Below, in pieces: positions 25,345-33,233 of a DNA stretch of 44,818 nucleotides. Both the position numbers and the translations under genes were made by a program. Positions within the stretch are counted from its first letter, which is position 1. The number at the start of each line of letters is the position of its first letter. Source of the stretch: VFJL01 sp037147395 (lineage in GTDB: Bacteria; Pseudomonadota; Gammaproteobacteria; Burkholderiales; Nitrosomonadaceae); contig JBAWVG010000006.1 in assembly GCA_037147395.1 (NCBI GenBank), positions 1-44,818 on the forward strand, in the 5' to 3' direction. The notes beneath the pieces were generated by a model. That model worked only from the letters and a program-made list of their open reading frames with translations. It had not been told where the DNA came from and ran no database searches.

Positions 25345-27249
25345 TTGAACAATCTTATTAAAAACATGGCCATCTGGCTAGTGATCGCGCTGGTGTTGAT
25401 GACTGTGTTCAACCAGTTCAGCACGCGCCAGACAACGACTCAATCGACGATGGAGTATTCTCAATTCATCGACGAGGTGAAGCAGGGAAGGATCGCCAAG
25501 GTGACCATTGAGGGGCGTACGCTAAAAGGTACAAAGGCCGATGGTAGGCGCTTTACCACCTACACTCCTTCTGACCCTTGGATGGTAAGCGACTTACTTA
25601 AGGCGGGTGTCGTTGTTGATGCAAAGCCGGAGGAAGAGCCGTCTCTGCTGATGAACATATTCGTCTCTTGGTTCCCAATGTTGCTACTGATCGGCGTGTG
25701 GATCTTCTTCATGCGTCAGATGCAAGGTGGAGGAAGGAGTGGCGGCGCGTTCTCATTTGGAAAGAGTAAGGCCCGGATGCTGGATGAAAATACCAATACC
25801 GTGACCTTCGCCGATGTTGCTGGTTGCGAGGAGGCTAAAGAGGAAGTATCTGAACTGGTCGACTTCCTACGTGAGCCAACTAAGTTTCAAAAGCTAGGGG
25901 GACGCATCCCTCGTGGAGTGCTGATGGTGGGTAATCCAGGGACTGGTAAAACCCTTTTGGCCCGTGCAATTGCAGGCGAGGCCAAGGTTCCGTTCTTCAG
26001 CATTTCCGGATCCGATTTTGTAGAGATGTTCGTTGGTGTGGGGGCTGCGCGCGTACGAGACATGTTCGAACAAGCTAAAAAGCAGTCACCCTGCATCATC
26101 TTTATTGATGAGATTGATGCCGTTGGCCGTCAACGTGGCGCTGGGATGGGCGGCGGTAACGATGAACGGGAACAAACGTTAAACCAGTTGCTGGTTGAGA
26201 TGGATGGGTTTGAGGCAGCTGTTGGCGTGATTGTGATCGCCGCTACCAACCGTCCAGATGTGCTCGACCCGGCATTGTTACGGCCGGGGCGCTTTGATCG
26301 GCAGGTGACGGTTCCTTTGCCGGATATACGTGGGCGCGAGCAGATACTTAATGTACACATGCGCAAAGTTCCAATTGCGCCTGATGTGCGTTCAGAAATT
26401 CTTGCGCGCGGTACGCCGGGAATGTCAGGTGCGGATCTCGCTAACCTAGTAAATGAGGCAGCACTCTTTGCGGCGCGCGGGAGTAAGCGATTGGTAGATA
26501 TGGAAGACTTTGAACGCGCTAAGGATAAGATTTTCATGGGCGCTGAGAGACGATCGATGGTGATGCCTGAGCGCGAACGCCGCAATACGGCCTACCATGA
26601 GTCTGGTCACGCCGTAGTGGCACAGCTTCTTCCAAAAGTTGACCGTGTGCATAAAGTGACGATCATTCCCCGTGGACGAGCTCTGGGCGTGACAATGCAG
26701 CTTCCGACCGAGGATCGTTACAGCATGGACCGGGAAGAGCTTTTGCAGACGATTGCGGTACTGTTTGGGGGGCGTATTGCTGAAGAGGTGTTCATGGGAC
26801 AGATGACGACTGGTGCGTCTAATGACTTTGAGCGCGCAACCAAAATGGCTCGGAGCATGGTTACCCAGTGGGGCATGTCAGACTCTCTAGGGCCGATGGT
26901 CTACGGTGAGAATGAGGGTGAGGTCTTTCTTGGTCGGTCTGTCACGACTCATAAGAACGTGAGCGAAGCGACCATGCAGCAGGTGGATGTAGAGATCCGC
27001 CGTATTATTGACCAGCAGTATACGTTGGCGCGGAAGTTGATTGAGGAGAATCGTGAAAAGATTGAGGCGATGACCCAAGCATTGTTGGAGTGGGAGACGA
27101 TAGATTCAGATCAGATTGGTGACATTATGGAGGGACGTGCCCCACGCCCACCCAAGCCATCTAAGGCGGTGTCGACATCAAAGGATGATACCCCTCCAGC
27201 AGCGCCAGCAACACCGACAGCAACGACGACACCTGCGCAAGAAGTGTAG
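25345..27249 (+). CDS. ftsH: ATP-dependent zinc metalloprotease FtsH
   Basis: FtsH is the membrane-anchored AAA+ protease that degrades misfolded membrane proteins and regulatory substrates. The start is a TTG at 25345 with AAGGAG (25334-25339) 5 nt upstream, yielding 634 aa. Two transmembrane helices (about residues 8-20 and 100-122) flank a periplasmic domain; the AAA domain has GNPGTGKT and IIFIDEIDAVGRQRG; the zinc protease motif HESGH occupies residues 418-422 (His418, Glu419, His422). The last 40 residues are low-complexity Pro/Ala/Thr. An intrinsic terminator follows. Confidence 0.97.
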   Translation: MNNLIKNMAIWLVIALVLMTVFNQFSTRQTTTQSTMEYSQFIDEVKQGRIAKVTIEGRTLKGTKADGRRFTTYTPSDPWMVSDLLKAGVVVDAKPEEEPSLLMNIFVSWFPMLLLIGVWIFFMRQMQGGGRSGGAFSFGKSKARMLDENTNTVTFADVAGCEEAKEEVSELVDFLREPTKFQKLGGRIPRGVLMVGNPGTGKTLLARAIAGEAKVPFFSISGSDFVEMFVGVGAARVRDMFEQAKKQSPCIIFIDEIDAVGRQRGAGMGGGNDEREQTLNQLLVEMDGFEAAVGVIVIAATNRPDVLDPALLRPGRFDRQVTVPLPDIRGREQILNVHMRKVPIAPDVRSEILARGTPGMSGADLANLVNEAALFAARGSKRLVDMEDFERAKDKIFMGAERRSMVMPERERRNTAYHESGHAVVAQLLPKVDRVHKVTIIPRGRALGVTMQLPTEDRYSMDREELLQTIAVLFGGRIAEEVFMGQMTTGASNDFERATKMARSMVTQWGMSDSLGPMVYGENEGEVFLGRSVTTHKNVSEATMQQVDVEIRRIIDQQYTLARKLIEENREKIEAMTQALLEWETIDSDQIGDIMEGRAPRPPKPSKAVSTSKDDTPPAAPATPTATTTPAQEV

Positions 27250-27280
27250 AAAAGGGTTACAGGTCGTCAGTAAGGAACGG

Positions 27281-27317
27281 AAAACAATGCGAGCTTTAAT
27301 GCTCGCATTGTTTATTT
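27281..27317 (+). terminator. Intrinsic terminator after ftsH
   Basis: CAATGCGAGC (27285-27294) and GCTCGCATTG (27301-27310) form a perfect 10-bp stem with a 6-nt loop, followed by TTTATTT. It ends 36 bp before the folP start, so folP must be reached by readthrough or by a promoter squeezed into or near this hairpin. Confidence 0.9.
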
Positions 27318-27352
27318 AAGCCATGAATTCTTGATCTTCAGTTCATACACTC

Positions 27353-28183
27353 TTGTCCCTTCAGTGCGGTAAATTCAGCTTTTCTCTACGACACCCCATC
27401 ATCATGGGAGTCATTAATGTCACTCCGGATTCTTTTTCAGATGGCGGGCTATATGCCTTGACAGAGAGTGCAATCTGCCACGCCGCACGTTTAATTGAAG
27501 AGGGGGCTGATATGCTGGATATCGGCGGTGAGTCGACCCGTCCTGGCAGCGCTTCGGTAAGTGCAGATGAAGAGTTGCGCCGCGTTATCCCGGTGGTGCA
27601 GGCCCTTGCCAGCAGAGGCATTCCCGTTTCAGTAGACACCTCAAAACCGGAAGTCATGCTTGCAGCGATACAGTCTGGTGCAGTCATGATTAATGATGTC
27701 AATGCACTGCGAGCAGCAGGTGCGATGGAAGTGGTTGCAGCAGAAAATGTGGCGGCATGCCTCATGCATATGCAAGGCGAGCCGCGCAGCATGCAGACTA
27801 ATCCTCGGTATCGTAATGATGTGGTAACTGACGTGAAGGACTTCTTGCGGGGACGCTTAAGCGCGGCGCAGGAAGCAGGAATTCCGGCGAAGAGGTTGGT
27901 AATCGATCCGGGTTTTGGTTTTGGAAAAACGCTGGAGCACAATCTTGAATTGCTGCGCCATCTTGATCGCTTTTTAGACATGGGCGTAGCGATAATGGCG
28001 GGGCTATCGCGAAAATCCATGCTCGGAAAAATCACAGGAAACGATGTGGGCGAGAGGATTCATGCCAGCGTCGCAGCCGCTTTGCTAGCGGCAGACAGGG
28101 GTGCCAAGATTCTGCGAGTTCATGATGTAAAGGCGACCAGGGATGCGATGGCGGTTTATAATGCGGTTAACAGTGACCTGTAA
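27353..28183 (+). CDS. folP: Dihydropteroate synthase
   Basis: FolP condenses 6-hydroxymethyl-dihydropterin pyrophosphate with p-aminobenzoate in folate synthesis and is the sulfonamide target. The 276-aa product has MGVINVTPDSFSDGG (about 18-32), GGESTRPGS, SVDTSKPEVM, LMHMQG, DPGFGFGKTLEHN and GLSRKSMLG, all family landmarks. The only in-frame start that keeps the N-terminal LQCGKFSFSLRHP segment is a TTG at 27353; an in-frame stop lies 21 bp upstream and no good ribosome site is visible. It is followed by glmM after 56 bp, the usual ftsH-folP-glmM order. Confidence 0.95.
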   Translation: MSLQCGKFSFSLRHPIIMGVINVTPDSFSDGGLYALTESAICHAARLIEEGADMLDIGGESTRPGSASVSADEELRRVIPVVQALASRGIPVSVDTSKPEVMLAAIQSGAVMINDVNALRAAGAMEVVAAENVAACLMHMQGEPRSMQTNPRYRNDVVTDVKDFLRGRLSAAQEAGIPAKRLVIDPGFGFGKTLEHNLELLRHLDRFLDMGVAIMAGLSRKSMLGKITGNDVGERIHASVAAALLAADRGAKILRVHDVKATRDAMAVYNAVNSDL

Positions 28184-28239
28184 ATAACGAGAGATGGCTG
28201 CCCGCCGCTGTTTATCATGCTAATTTCTCTTAACTCTTC

Positions 28240-29613
28240 GTGGACTCTCAATTGAGCAAGAAATATTTCGGAACGGATGGTATCCGTGGACGCGTGGGAG
28301 TCTCTCCCATTACGCCAGATTTCATCATGCACCTCGGCTATGCTGCAGGGAAGGTGCTGACCTCGTCTGACCGGCGCCTGCCCAAGGGAGAGCGCCCAGC
28401 GGTGCTGATTGGTAAAGATACCCGGATCTCCGGGTATATGTTGGAGTCGGCCTTGGAGGCAGGGCTGTCTGCTGCTGGAGTGGATGTGCTTCTGTCTGGG
28501 CCTATGCCGACCCCGGCAGTGGCGTATCTGACACGAGCACTTCGGTTACAGGCAGGGATTGTAATTTCAGCTTCGCACAATGCATTTGAAGATAATGGTA
28601 TTAAGTTCTTCTCGGCATCGGGAGGTAAGCTACCTGATGAGTCTGAACATGAGATTGAGGCGGGATTAAGTTCGCCCATTAAGTCCCTGGATTCAGCGCA
28701 TCTTGGCAAGGTGCGGCGTATCAGCGATGCCCCTGGGCGATACATCGAGTTCTGTAAAAGCACTTTCCCCTACCATCTTGATCTACGCGGTCTACGGATC
28801 GTGGTCGATTGTGCCCATGGAGCGGCCTATCACATCGCGGGTCATGTTCTGCATGAGCTGGGTGCAGACGTGGTTGCCATCGGGGTGCAACCGGACGGTC
28901 TTAACATCAACCACGAGTGCGGCGCAACCCATAGCTCAACTTTGCAAGTAGCGGTCAGGCAGCATCACGCTGATCTTGGTATTGCGTTGGATGGTGATGG
29001 CGACCGTGTCGTCATGGTGGACAACAAGGGCGCGATCTATGATGGGGATCAGTTGGTCTACATCATTGCAAAACATCGTCAACAGAGGGGGCTGCTCGAG
29101 GGGGGGGTGGTGGGCACACTCATGACCAATCTTGCAGTAGAGAATAGTTTCAGAAAGCTGAGCATCCCGTTCGCCCGTGCCAATGTCGGGGACCGTTATG
29201 TGATGGAACTCCTTCGACAGAAGGGCTGGCAATTGGGTGGGGAGGGTTCCGGCCATATCATTTGTGTCGACAAGCATACTACCGGTGATGGCATAATTTC
29301 TGCGCTGCAGGTGCTACATGCAATGCGAGATTGTGGCAAGACCTTGGCGGGCCTTACACGTGGTCTTACACTCTATCCGCAAAGACTGGTTAACGTAAAA
29401 GTGGCAAAGAGATTCAACCCTCATGCGAACGAGCAGGTCAAGACGGTTCAGTCTGCCGCTGAGCACGATCTTGGTGACAAGGGGCGAACACTGTTGCGCG
29501 TATCAGGCACCGAGCCGTTGGTGAGGGTGATGGTGGAGGGTGAGTCGGAACGGAAGGTCGCGCGATGGGCGGATCGGATAGCCGAAGCCGTGCGGAGCGC
29601 TGCAGTAGGGTAA
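28240..29613 (+). CDS. glmM: Phosphoglucosamine mutase
   Basis: GlmM interconverts glucosamine-6-phosphate and glucosamine-1-phosphate, the step between GlmS and GlmU, both of which also lie in this window. The 457-aa product begins at a GTG (28240); a TTG at 28252 would give MSKKYFGTDGIRG, closer to known homologues, so the true start is uncertain by four codons. The phosphoserine is in VISASHN (Ser112 from GTG), the metal loop is DGDGDR, the sugar-binding loop GEGSGH, and the phosphate-binding loop RVSGTEPLVRVM. A run of eight G (29100-29107) lies in the coding sequence without breaking the frame. Confidence 0.96.
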   Translation: MDSQLSKKYFGTDGIRGRVGVSPITPDFIMHLGYAAGKVLTSSDRRLPKGERPAVLIGKDTRISGYMLESALEAGLSAAGVDVLLSGPMPTPAVAYLTRALRLQAGIVISASHNAFEDNGIKFFSASGGKLPDESEHEIEAGLSSPIKSLDSAHLGKVRRISDAPGRYIEFCKSTFPYHLDLRGLRIVVDCAHGAAYHIAGHVLHELGADVVAIGVQPDGLNINHECGATHSSTLQVAVRQHHADLGIALDGDGDRVVMVDNKGAIYDGDQLVYIIAKHRQQRGLLEGGVVGTLMTNLAVENSFRKLSIPFARANVGDRYVMELLRQKGWQLGGEGSGHIICVDKHTTGDGIISALQVLHAMRDCGKTLAGLTRGLTLYPQRLVNVKVAKRFNPHANEQVKTVQSAAEHDLGDKGRTLLRVSGTEPLVRVMVEGESERKVARWADRIAEAVRSAAVG

Positions 29614-29742
29614 GAGGTTGTCAGTAGTCGCTGTAGCTCTGGTTATAAAGGCTGACGGGGTGCTGTGTCCGGGTGGGAGTTCACACTTTATCTACAGCTC
29701 ATCGGGTTGCCCCTCAATAGTCGCTATGGGAGAATGCTCTTC

Positions 29743-29771
29743 GTGTCAGAATTTGTTTTAAGTCATATAAA
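29743..29771 (+). promoter_or_regulatory. Putative sigma70 promoter of thrS
   Basis: GTGTCA (29743-29748, four of six) and TATAAA (29766-29771, five of six) are 17 bp apart, in the 197-bp gap between glmM and thrS. The leader would be about 33 nt. The rest of the gap holds an imperfect 14-bp direct repeat (29621-29634 and 29714-29727, 12 matches) and the spaced inverted repeat GCTGTAG/CTACAGC (29630-29636, 29692-29698). Confidence 0.5.
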
Positions 29772-29810
29772 CCCCCTGTAGTTAGTCTCTCTTTTTAAAG
29801 GAATATAGCT

Positions 29811-31727
29811 GTGACAATCGTTCGTTTGCCGGATGGTTCTGAGCGTAAATTTGAGCAGCCGGTAACGGTGATGGAGGTCGCGGCATCCATTGGTGCGGGG
29901 CTGGTGCGTGCTGCGCTGGCGGGTAAGGTTAATGGCAAGATCGTGGACATGTCTCACCGTATCGACGCGGACTGTGATCTGGCGATCATTACCGAAAAAG
30001 ATGCGGAGGGTCTGGAGGTCATTCGTCATTCCAGCGCGCACTTACTGGCACACGCCGTGAAGGAATTATTTCCCGAAGCGCAGGTCACCATCGGGCCGGT
30101 AATTGAGGATGGCTTTTATTACGACTTCTCTTACAAACGACCATTCACGACAGAAGATCTCGCGTCGATTGAAAAGAGGATGTTAGAGATCAGTAAACGG
30201 GACTTGAAAGTGGAGCGCAAGGTGTGGGACCGCTCGGAAGCAATCAATTTTTTTAAGGGATTAGGAGAGCACTATAAGGCACAAATCATTGAGGCCATTC
30301 CTGGCGATGAGGACGTGTCGCTTTATTCCCAAGGGAGCTTTACCGATTTGTGCCGGGGCCCACATGTGCCGGCAACTTCCAAGCTCAGGGTATTCAAGCT
30401 GATGAAGGTCGCGGGGGCCTACTGGCGAGGTGACTCGCGCAATGAAATGCTGCAGCGGATATATGGCACGGCCTGGGTCAAGAAGGAAGACCAGGACGCA
30501 TACCTACACAGGCTTGAAGAAGCCGAGAAGAGAGATCACCGTAAGCTCGGCAAACAACTCGACCTTTATCATATTCAGGAAGAGGCCCCGGGAATGGTGT
30601 TCTGGCACCCAAAGGGATGGATCATCTGGCAACAGGTAGAGCAATACATGCGTGAGGTATTTCGCGTTAATAGCTACCAAGAAATTCGTACACCACAAGT
30701 TCTCGATAAGGGGTTGTGGGAGCGCTCTGGGCATTGGGAGAATTTCCGAGAGAACATGTTCACTACGAATTCAGAACAGCGTGATTTTGCAGTTAAGCCG
30801 ATGAATTGTCCCGGTCATGTTCAGGTATTTAACCAAGGATTAAAGAGCTATCGTGACTTGCCCCTTCGGTTGGCGGAGTTCGGATCATGCCATCGGAATG
30901 AGCCATCCGGTGCCCTTCACGGAATCATGCGGGTACGGGCATTTACTCAGGATGATGCACATATCTTTTGCACTGAGGCTCAGATACAGGGCGAGGTAAA
31001 GCAATTCATCGACCTGTTACAGAAAGTCTATACAGACTTTGGATTCAAGGAGGTTCTTGTAAAGCTCTCCACTCGCCCACTAAAGCGAGTCGGTTCAGAA
31101 GAGCAGTGGGATAAGGCAGAGTCTGCACTGGAATCTGCGCTGAATTACAAGAAGCTGGCCTGGGAATTGCAGCCTGGAGAGGGTGCATTCTACGGGCCAA
31201 AGATAGAATTCTCCCTTAAGGACAGCATCGGCCGTGTTTGGCAGTGCGGGACCCTGCAGTTGGACTTCTCTATGCCGGCGAGATTGGGTGCAGAATATGT
31301 AGCCGAGGACAATACCCGGCAGATACCGGTGATGCTGCATCGAGCGATTCTAGGATCGTTGGAGCGATTTATAGGAATCCTCATCGAGAATCATGCCGGA
31401 GCCCTCCCCTTATGGCTATCGCCGGCACAAGTGGTGGTGTTGAATATCTCCGAAGGGCAGTCTGATTATGCTCGTGAAGTGACTGACAGACTCAAGTGCA
31501 ATGACATTCGTGCACATGCAGACTTGAGAAATGAGAAAATAACCTATAAAATCCGGGAACATAGTTTACAGAAGCTTCCCTATCAGATCATAGTGGGCGA
31601 TAAGGAAGTGGCAGCAGAGATGGTGGCTGTGCGAACTCGGTCAGGTTTAGATCTTGGTCAGATGTCTTTGCAGGCGTTGATTGAGCGCCTAAAAGTGGAG
31701 ATATCCACGAGGACTGATACGGTTTGA
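29811..31727 (+). CDS. thrS: Threonine--tRNA ligase
   Basis: ThrS charges tRNA-Thr. The 638-aa product starts at GTG (29811) with AAAGGA 8 nt upstream. Domains in order: TGS (about 1-62), the N2 editing domain with His73 and His77 in HSSAHLLAH, numbered as in E. coli, the class II catalytic core (about 240-530, with MNCPGHVQVF holding the zinc Cys, and FGSCHRNEPSGALHG motif 2), and the C-terminal anticodon-binding domain (about 535-638). It opens the thrS-infC-rpmI-rplT-pheST-ihfA run. Confidence 0.97.
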   Translation: MTIVRLPDGSERKFEQPVTVMEVAASIGAGLVRAALAGKVNGKIVDMSHRIDADCDLAIITEKDAEGLEVIRHSSAHLLAHAVKELFPEAQVTIGPVIEDGFYYDFSYKRPFTTEDLASIEKRMLEISKRDLKVERKVWDRSEAINFFKGLGEHYKAQIIEAIPGDEDVSLYSQGSFTDLCRGPHVPATSKLRVFKLMKVAGAYWRGDSRNEMLQRIYGTAWVKKEDQDAYLHRLEEAEKRDHRKLGKQLDLYHIQEEAPGMVFWHPKGWIIWQQVEQYMREVFRVNSYQEIRTPQVLDKGLWERSGHWENFRENMFTTNSEQRDFAVKPMNCPGHVQVFNQGLKSYRDLPLRLAEFGSCHRNEPSGALHGIMRVRAFTQDDAHIFCTEAQIQGEVKQFIDLLQKVYTDFGFKEVLVKLSTRPLKRVGSEEQWDKAESALESALNYKKLAWELQPGEGAFYGPKIEFSLKDSIGRVWQCGTLQLDFSMPARLGAEYVAEDNTRQIPVMLHRAILGSLERFIGILIENHAGALPLWLSPAQVVVLNISEGQSDYAREVTDRLKCNDIRAHADLRNEKITYKIREHSLQKLPYQIIVGDKEVAAEMVAVRTRSGLDLGQMSLQALIERLKVEISTRTDTV

Positions 31728-31754
31728 TTTATTAAACAAACTTGGGGAATTGCT

Positions 31755-32402
31755 ATAGTTCAAGAAAAAGCAGCGCGCACAAATCAAGAGATTAACGTTC
31801 CGGAAGTCCGCTTGATCGGTGTAGAGGGAGAACAGATAGGCATTGTTACGCTAGAAGTTGCCAATGCCATGGCGGAGGAAGCGGGGATAGACCTGGTTGA
31901 GATTGCACCCACCGCCCAACCCCCGGTATGCCGCTTGATGGATTATGGCAAGTTCCGCTATCAAGAGAGTAAAAAGAAACACGAAGCTAAGCTTAAGCAG
32001 AAACAGATCCAGATCAAGGAAGTTAAGTTCCGTCCTAATACGGACGATGGGGACTACAATATTAAGCTGAGAAACCTGATTGGTTTCTTGGAAGAAGGTG
32101 ACAAGGCTAAAGTTACATTGCGTTTTCGCGGACGTGAGATGGCCCATCAGGAGTTTGGTATACGACTGCTGGAACGGGTCCGAGATGATCTGTTAGTGCA
32201 TGCAGTGGTTGAGCAGTTCCCCAGAATGGAGGGACGGCAGATGGTGATGGTGTTGTCACCCAAAAAGAAGGAAGTGAAGCTAGCTAAGCCAAAGGAAGCC
32301 AAGCCGAGGGTGGAGAAAGTATCCGAAGAGGTAGCGCCAGCAGAGAGCGATGCAGGCTCAGTAGCCAACACAGAGGCAATGACCGCAGAGGCTGGGGAGT
32401 AA
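31755..32402 (+). CDS. infC: Translation initiation factor IF-3, non-canonical AUA/AUU start, acidic C-terminal tail
   Basis: IF-3 binds the 30S subunit and discriminates against non-standard start codons. The first ATG/GTG/TTG in this frame is a TTG at 31812, which would remove the conserved RTNQEINVPEVRLIG. Between the in-frame stop at 31725 and that point the only candidates are ATT (31749) and ATA (31755). I chose ATA: GGGGA (31744-31748) lies 6 nt upstream and the protein then reads (M)VQEKAARTNQEINVPEV. Both codon types are ones that IF-3 rejects, the known basis of infC autoregulation (AUU in E. coli). The product is 215 aa, about 35 longer than E. coli IF-3, with an acidic Glu/Ala/Ser-rich tail after residue 175. 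The core includes RGREMAHQEFG. Confidence 0.94.
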   Translation: MVQEKAARTNQEINVPEVRLIGVEGEQIGIVTLEVANAMAEEAGIDLVEIAPTAQPPVCRLMDYGKFRYQESKKKHEAKLKQKQIQIKEVKFRPNTDDGDYNIKLRNLIGFLEEGDKAKVTLRFRGREMAHQEFGIRLLERVRDDLLVHAVVEQFPRMEGRQMVMVLSPKKKEVKLAKPKEAKPRVEKVSEEVAPAESDAGSVANTEAMTAEAGE

Positions 32403-32450
32403 TCAAGCGACAAACCGCGTATGCTTTAGTATGGGCGGATAGCAGCAAAG

Positions 32451-32476
32451 CTGGCACGAAGAGTTGCTCGTGTCAG
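32451..32476 (+). promoter_or_regulatory. Hairpin in the infC-rpmI leader
   Basis: CTGGCACGA (32451-32459) and TCGTGTCAG (32468-32476) form a 9-bp stem with one G-U pair and an 8-nt loop, in the 155-bp gap between infC and rpmI. No U-tract follows. A second imperfect stem (GTGTTCC with GGAAACAC, 32508-32527) precedes the rpmI ribosome site. L20 represses rpmI-rplT translation through a leader structure in E. coli; a similar role here is inference. Confidence 0.45.
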
Positions 32477-32557
32477 CCTAAAACCAAGTGACTACCGGGT
32501 CTTAAAAGTGTTCCTCACAGGAAACACCCGATGTCATGTTAAAACAGGAGCATTATC

Positions 32558-32755
32558 ATGCCCAAGATGAAGACCAAGAGCGGCGCAGCCAAGCGCTTTA
32601 AAGTGCGGGCCGGCGGCAGCGTCAAGCGTGCGCAGGCTTTCAAACGCCACATTCTTACCAAGAAAACTACCAAAAATAAACGCCAGTTACGCGGAACCAC
32701 GGGCGTTCATTCCACCAACGTGGCGTCAGTACGCGCCATGATGCCCTACGCTTAA
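32558..32755 (+). CDS. rpmI: 50S ribosomal protein L35
   Basis: The 65-aa basic protein begins MPKMKTKSGAAKRFKVRAGG and contains KRAQAFKRHILTKKTTKNKRQLRG, the L35 signature, ending MMPYA. ACAGGAGC lies upstream of the ATG. Length and composition are normal. It is followed by rplT after 12 bp, the universal order. Confidence 0.98.
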   Translation: MPKMKTKSGAAKRFKVRAGGSVKRAQAFKRHILTKKTTKNKRQLRGTTGVHSTNVASVRAMMPYA

Positions 32756-32767
32756 GGAGAGACCGCC

Positions 32768-33127
32768 ATGCCAAGAGTAAAACGTGGTGTAACGGCTCAC
32801 GCCCGTCACAAGAAGATTCTGGATCTAGCCAAGGGGTATCGTGGTCGACGCAAGAATGTCTATCGGATAGCCAAAGAAGCGGTGATGAAGGCGGGGCAAT
32901 ATGCCTACCGTGACCGCCGGCAGAAGAAGCGTCAGTTCAGGGCCCTATGGATTGCGCGGATCAACGCCGCCGCACGCGAATGTGGCTTGCCCTATAGCGT
33001 GTTTATGAATGGCCTGAAGAGGGCCGAAATTGAAGTCGATCGCAAGGTGCTGGCGGATATCGCTGTATTTGATAAACCAGCCTTTGCAAAAATCGTTGAA
33101 CAGGCTAAGGCCAGTCTCGTCGTATAA
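32768..33127 (+). CDS. rplT: 50S ribosomal protein L20
   Basis: L20 is an early 50S assembly protein and translational repressor of its own operon in E. coli. The 119-aa product begins MPRVKRGVTAHARHKKIL, continues with AKGYRGRRKNVYRIAKEAVMKAGQYAYRDRRQKKRQFR-like basic helix, and has the globular C-terminal half with LWIARINAAARECGLPYS. AAGGAGAG precedes its ATG. A terminator follows the stop. Confidence 0.98.
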   Translation: MPRVKRGVTAHARHKKILDLAKGYRGRRKNVYRIAKEAVMKAGQYAYRDRRQKKRQFRALWIARINAAARECGLPYSVFMNGLKRAEIEVDRKVLADIAVFDKPAFAKIVEQAKASLVV

Positions 33128-33149
33128 CAGGCAGTAACAAAAAAGAGGC

Positions 33150-33190
33150 AAGGAGGCCAAGAGGCGAGAAACCTCAGCCTCCTTTTTTCT
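33150..33190 (+). terminator. Intrinsic terminator after rplT
   Basis: AAGGAGGC (33150-33157) and GCCTCCTT (33177-33184) form an 8-bp stem whose interior contains a second stem GAGG/CCTC (33161-33164, 33172-33175). The structure is followed by TTTTCTT. It lies 23 nt after the rplT stop and 43 nt before pheS. The gap is too short for a phenylalanine-rich leader peptide of the E. coli pheM type, so attenuation of that kind is not supported. Confidence 0.85.
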
Positions 33191-33233
33191 TGTGTAACTT
33201 CTAGCAGGCACAGTCCAACTAATTTGAACGATC

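Noticed and set aside
27361..28035. A 224-codon antisense reading frame opposite folP
   Set aside because: It mirrors a well-supported dihydropteroate synthase, has no recognisable motif, and is rich in Ser, Arg and Pro as expected of a shadow frame.
33128..33233. A pheM-like attenuator leader before pheS
   Set aside because: The space before the terminator is 23 nt and encodes no phenylalanine-rich peptide.
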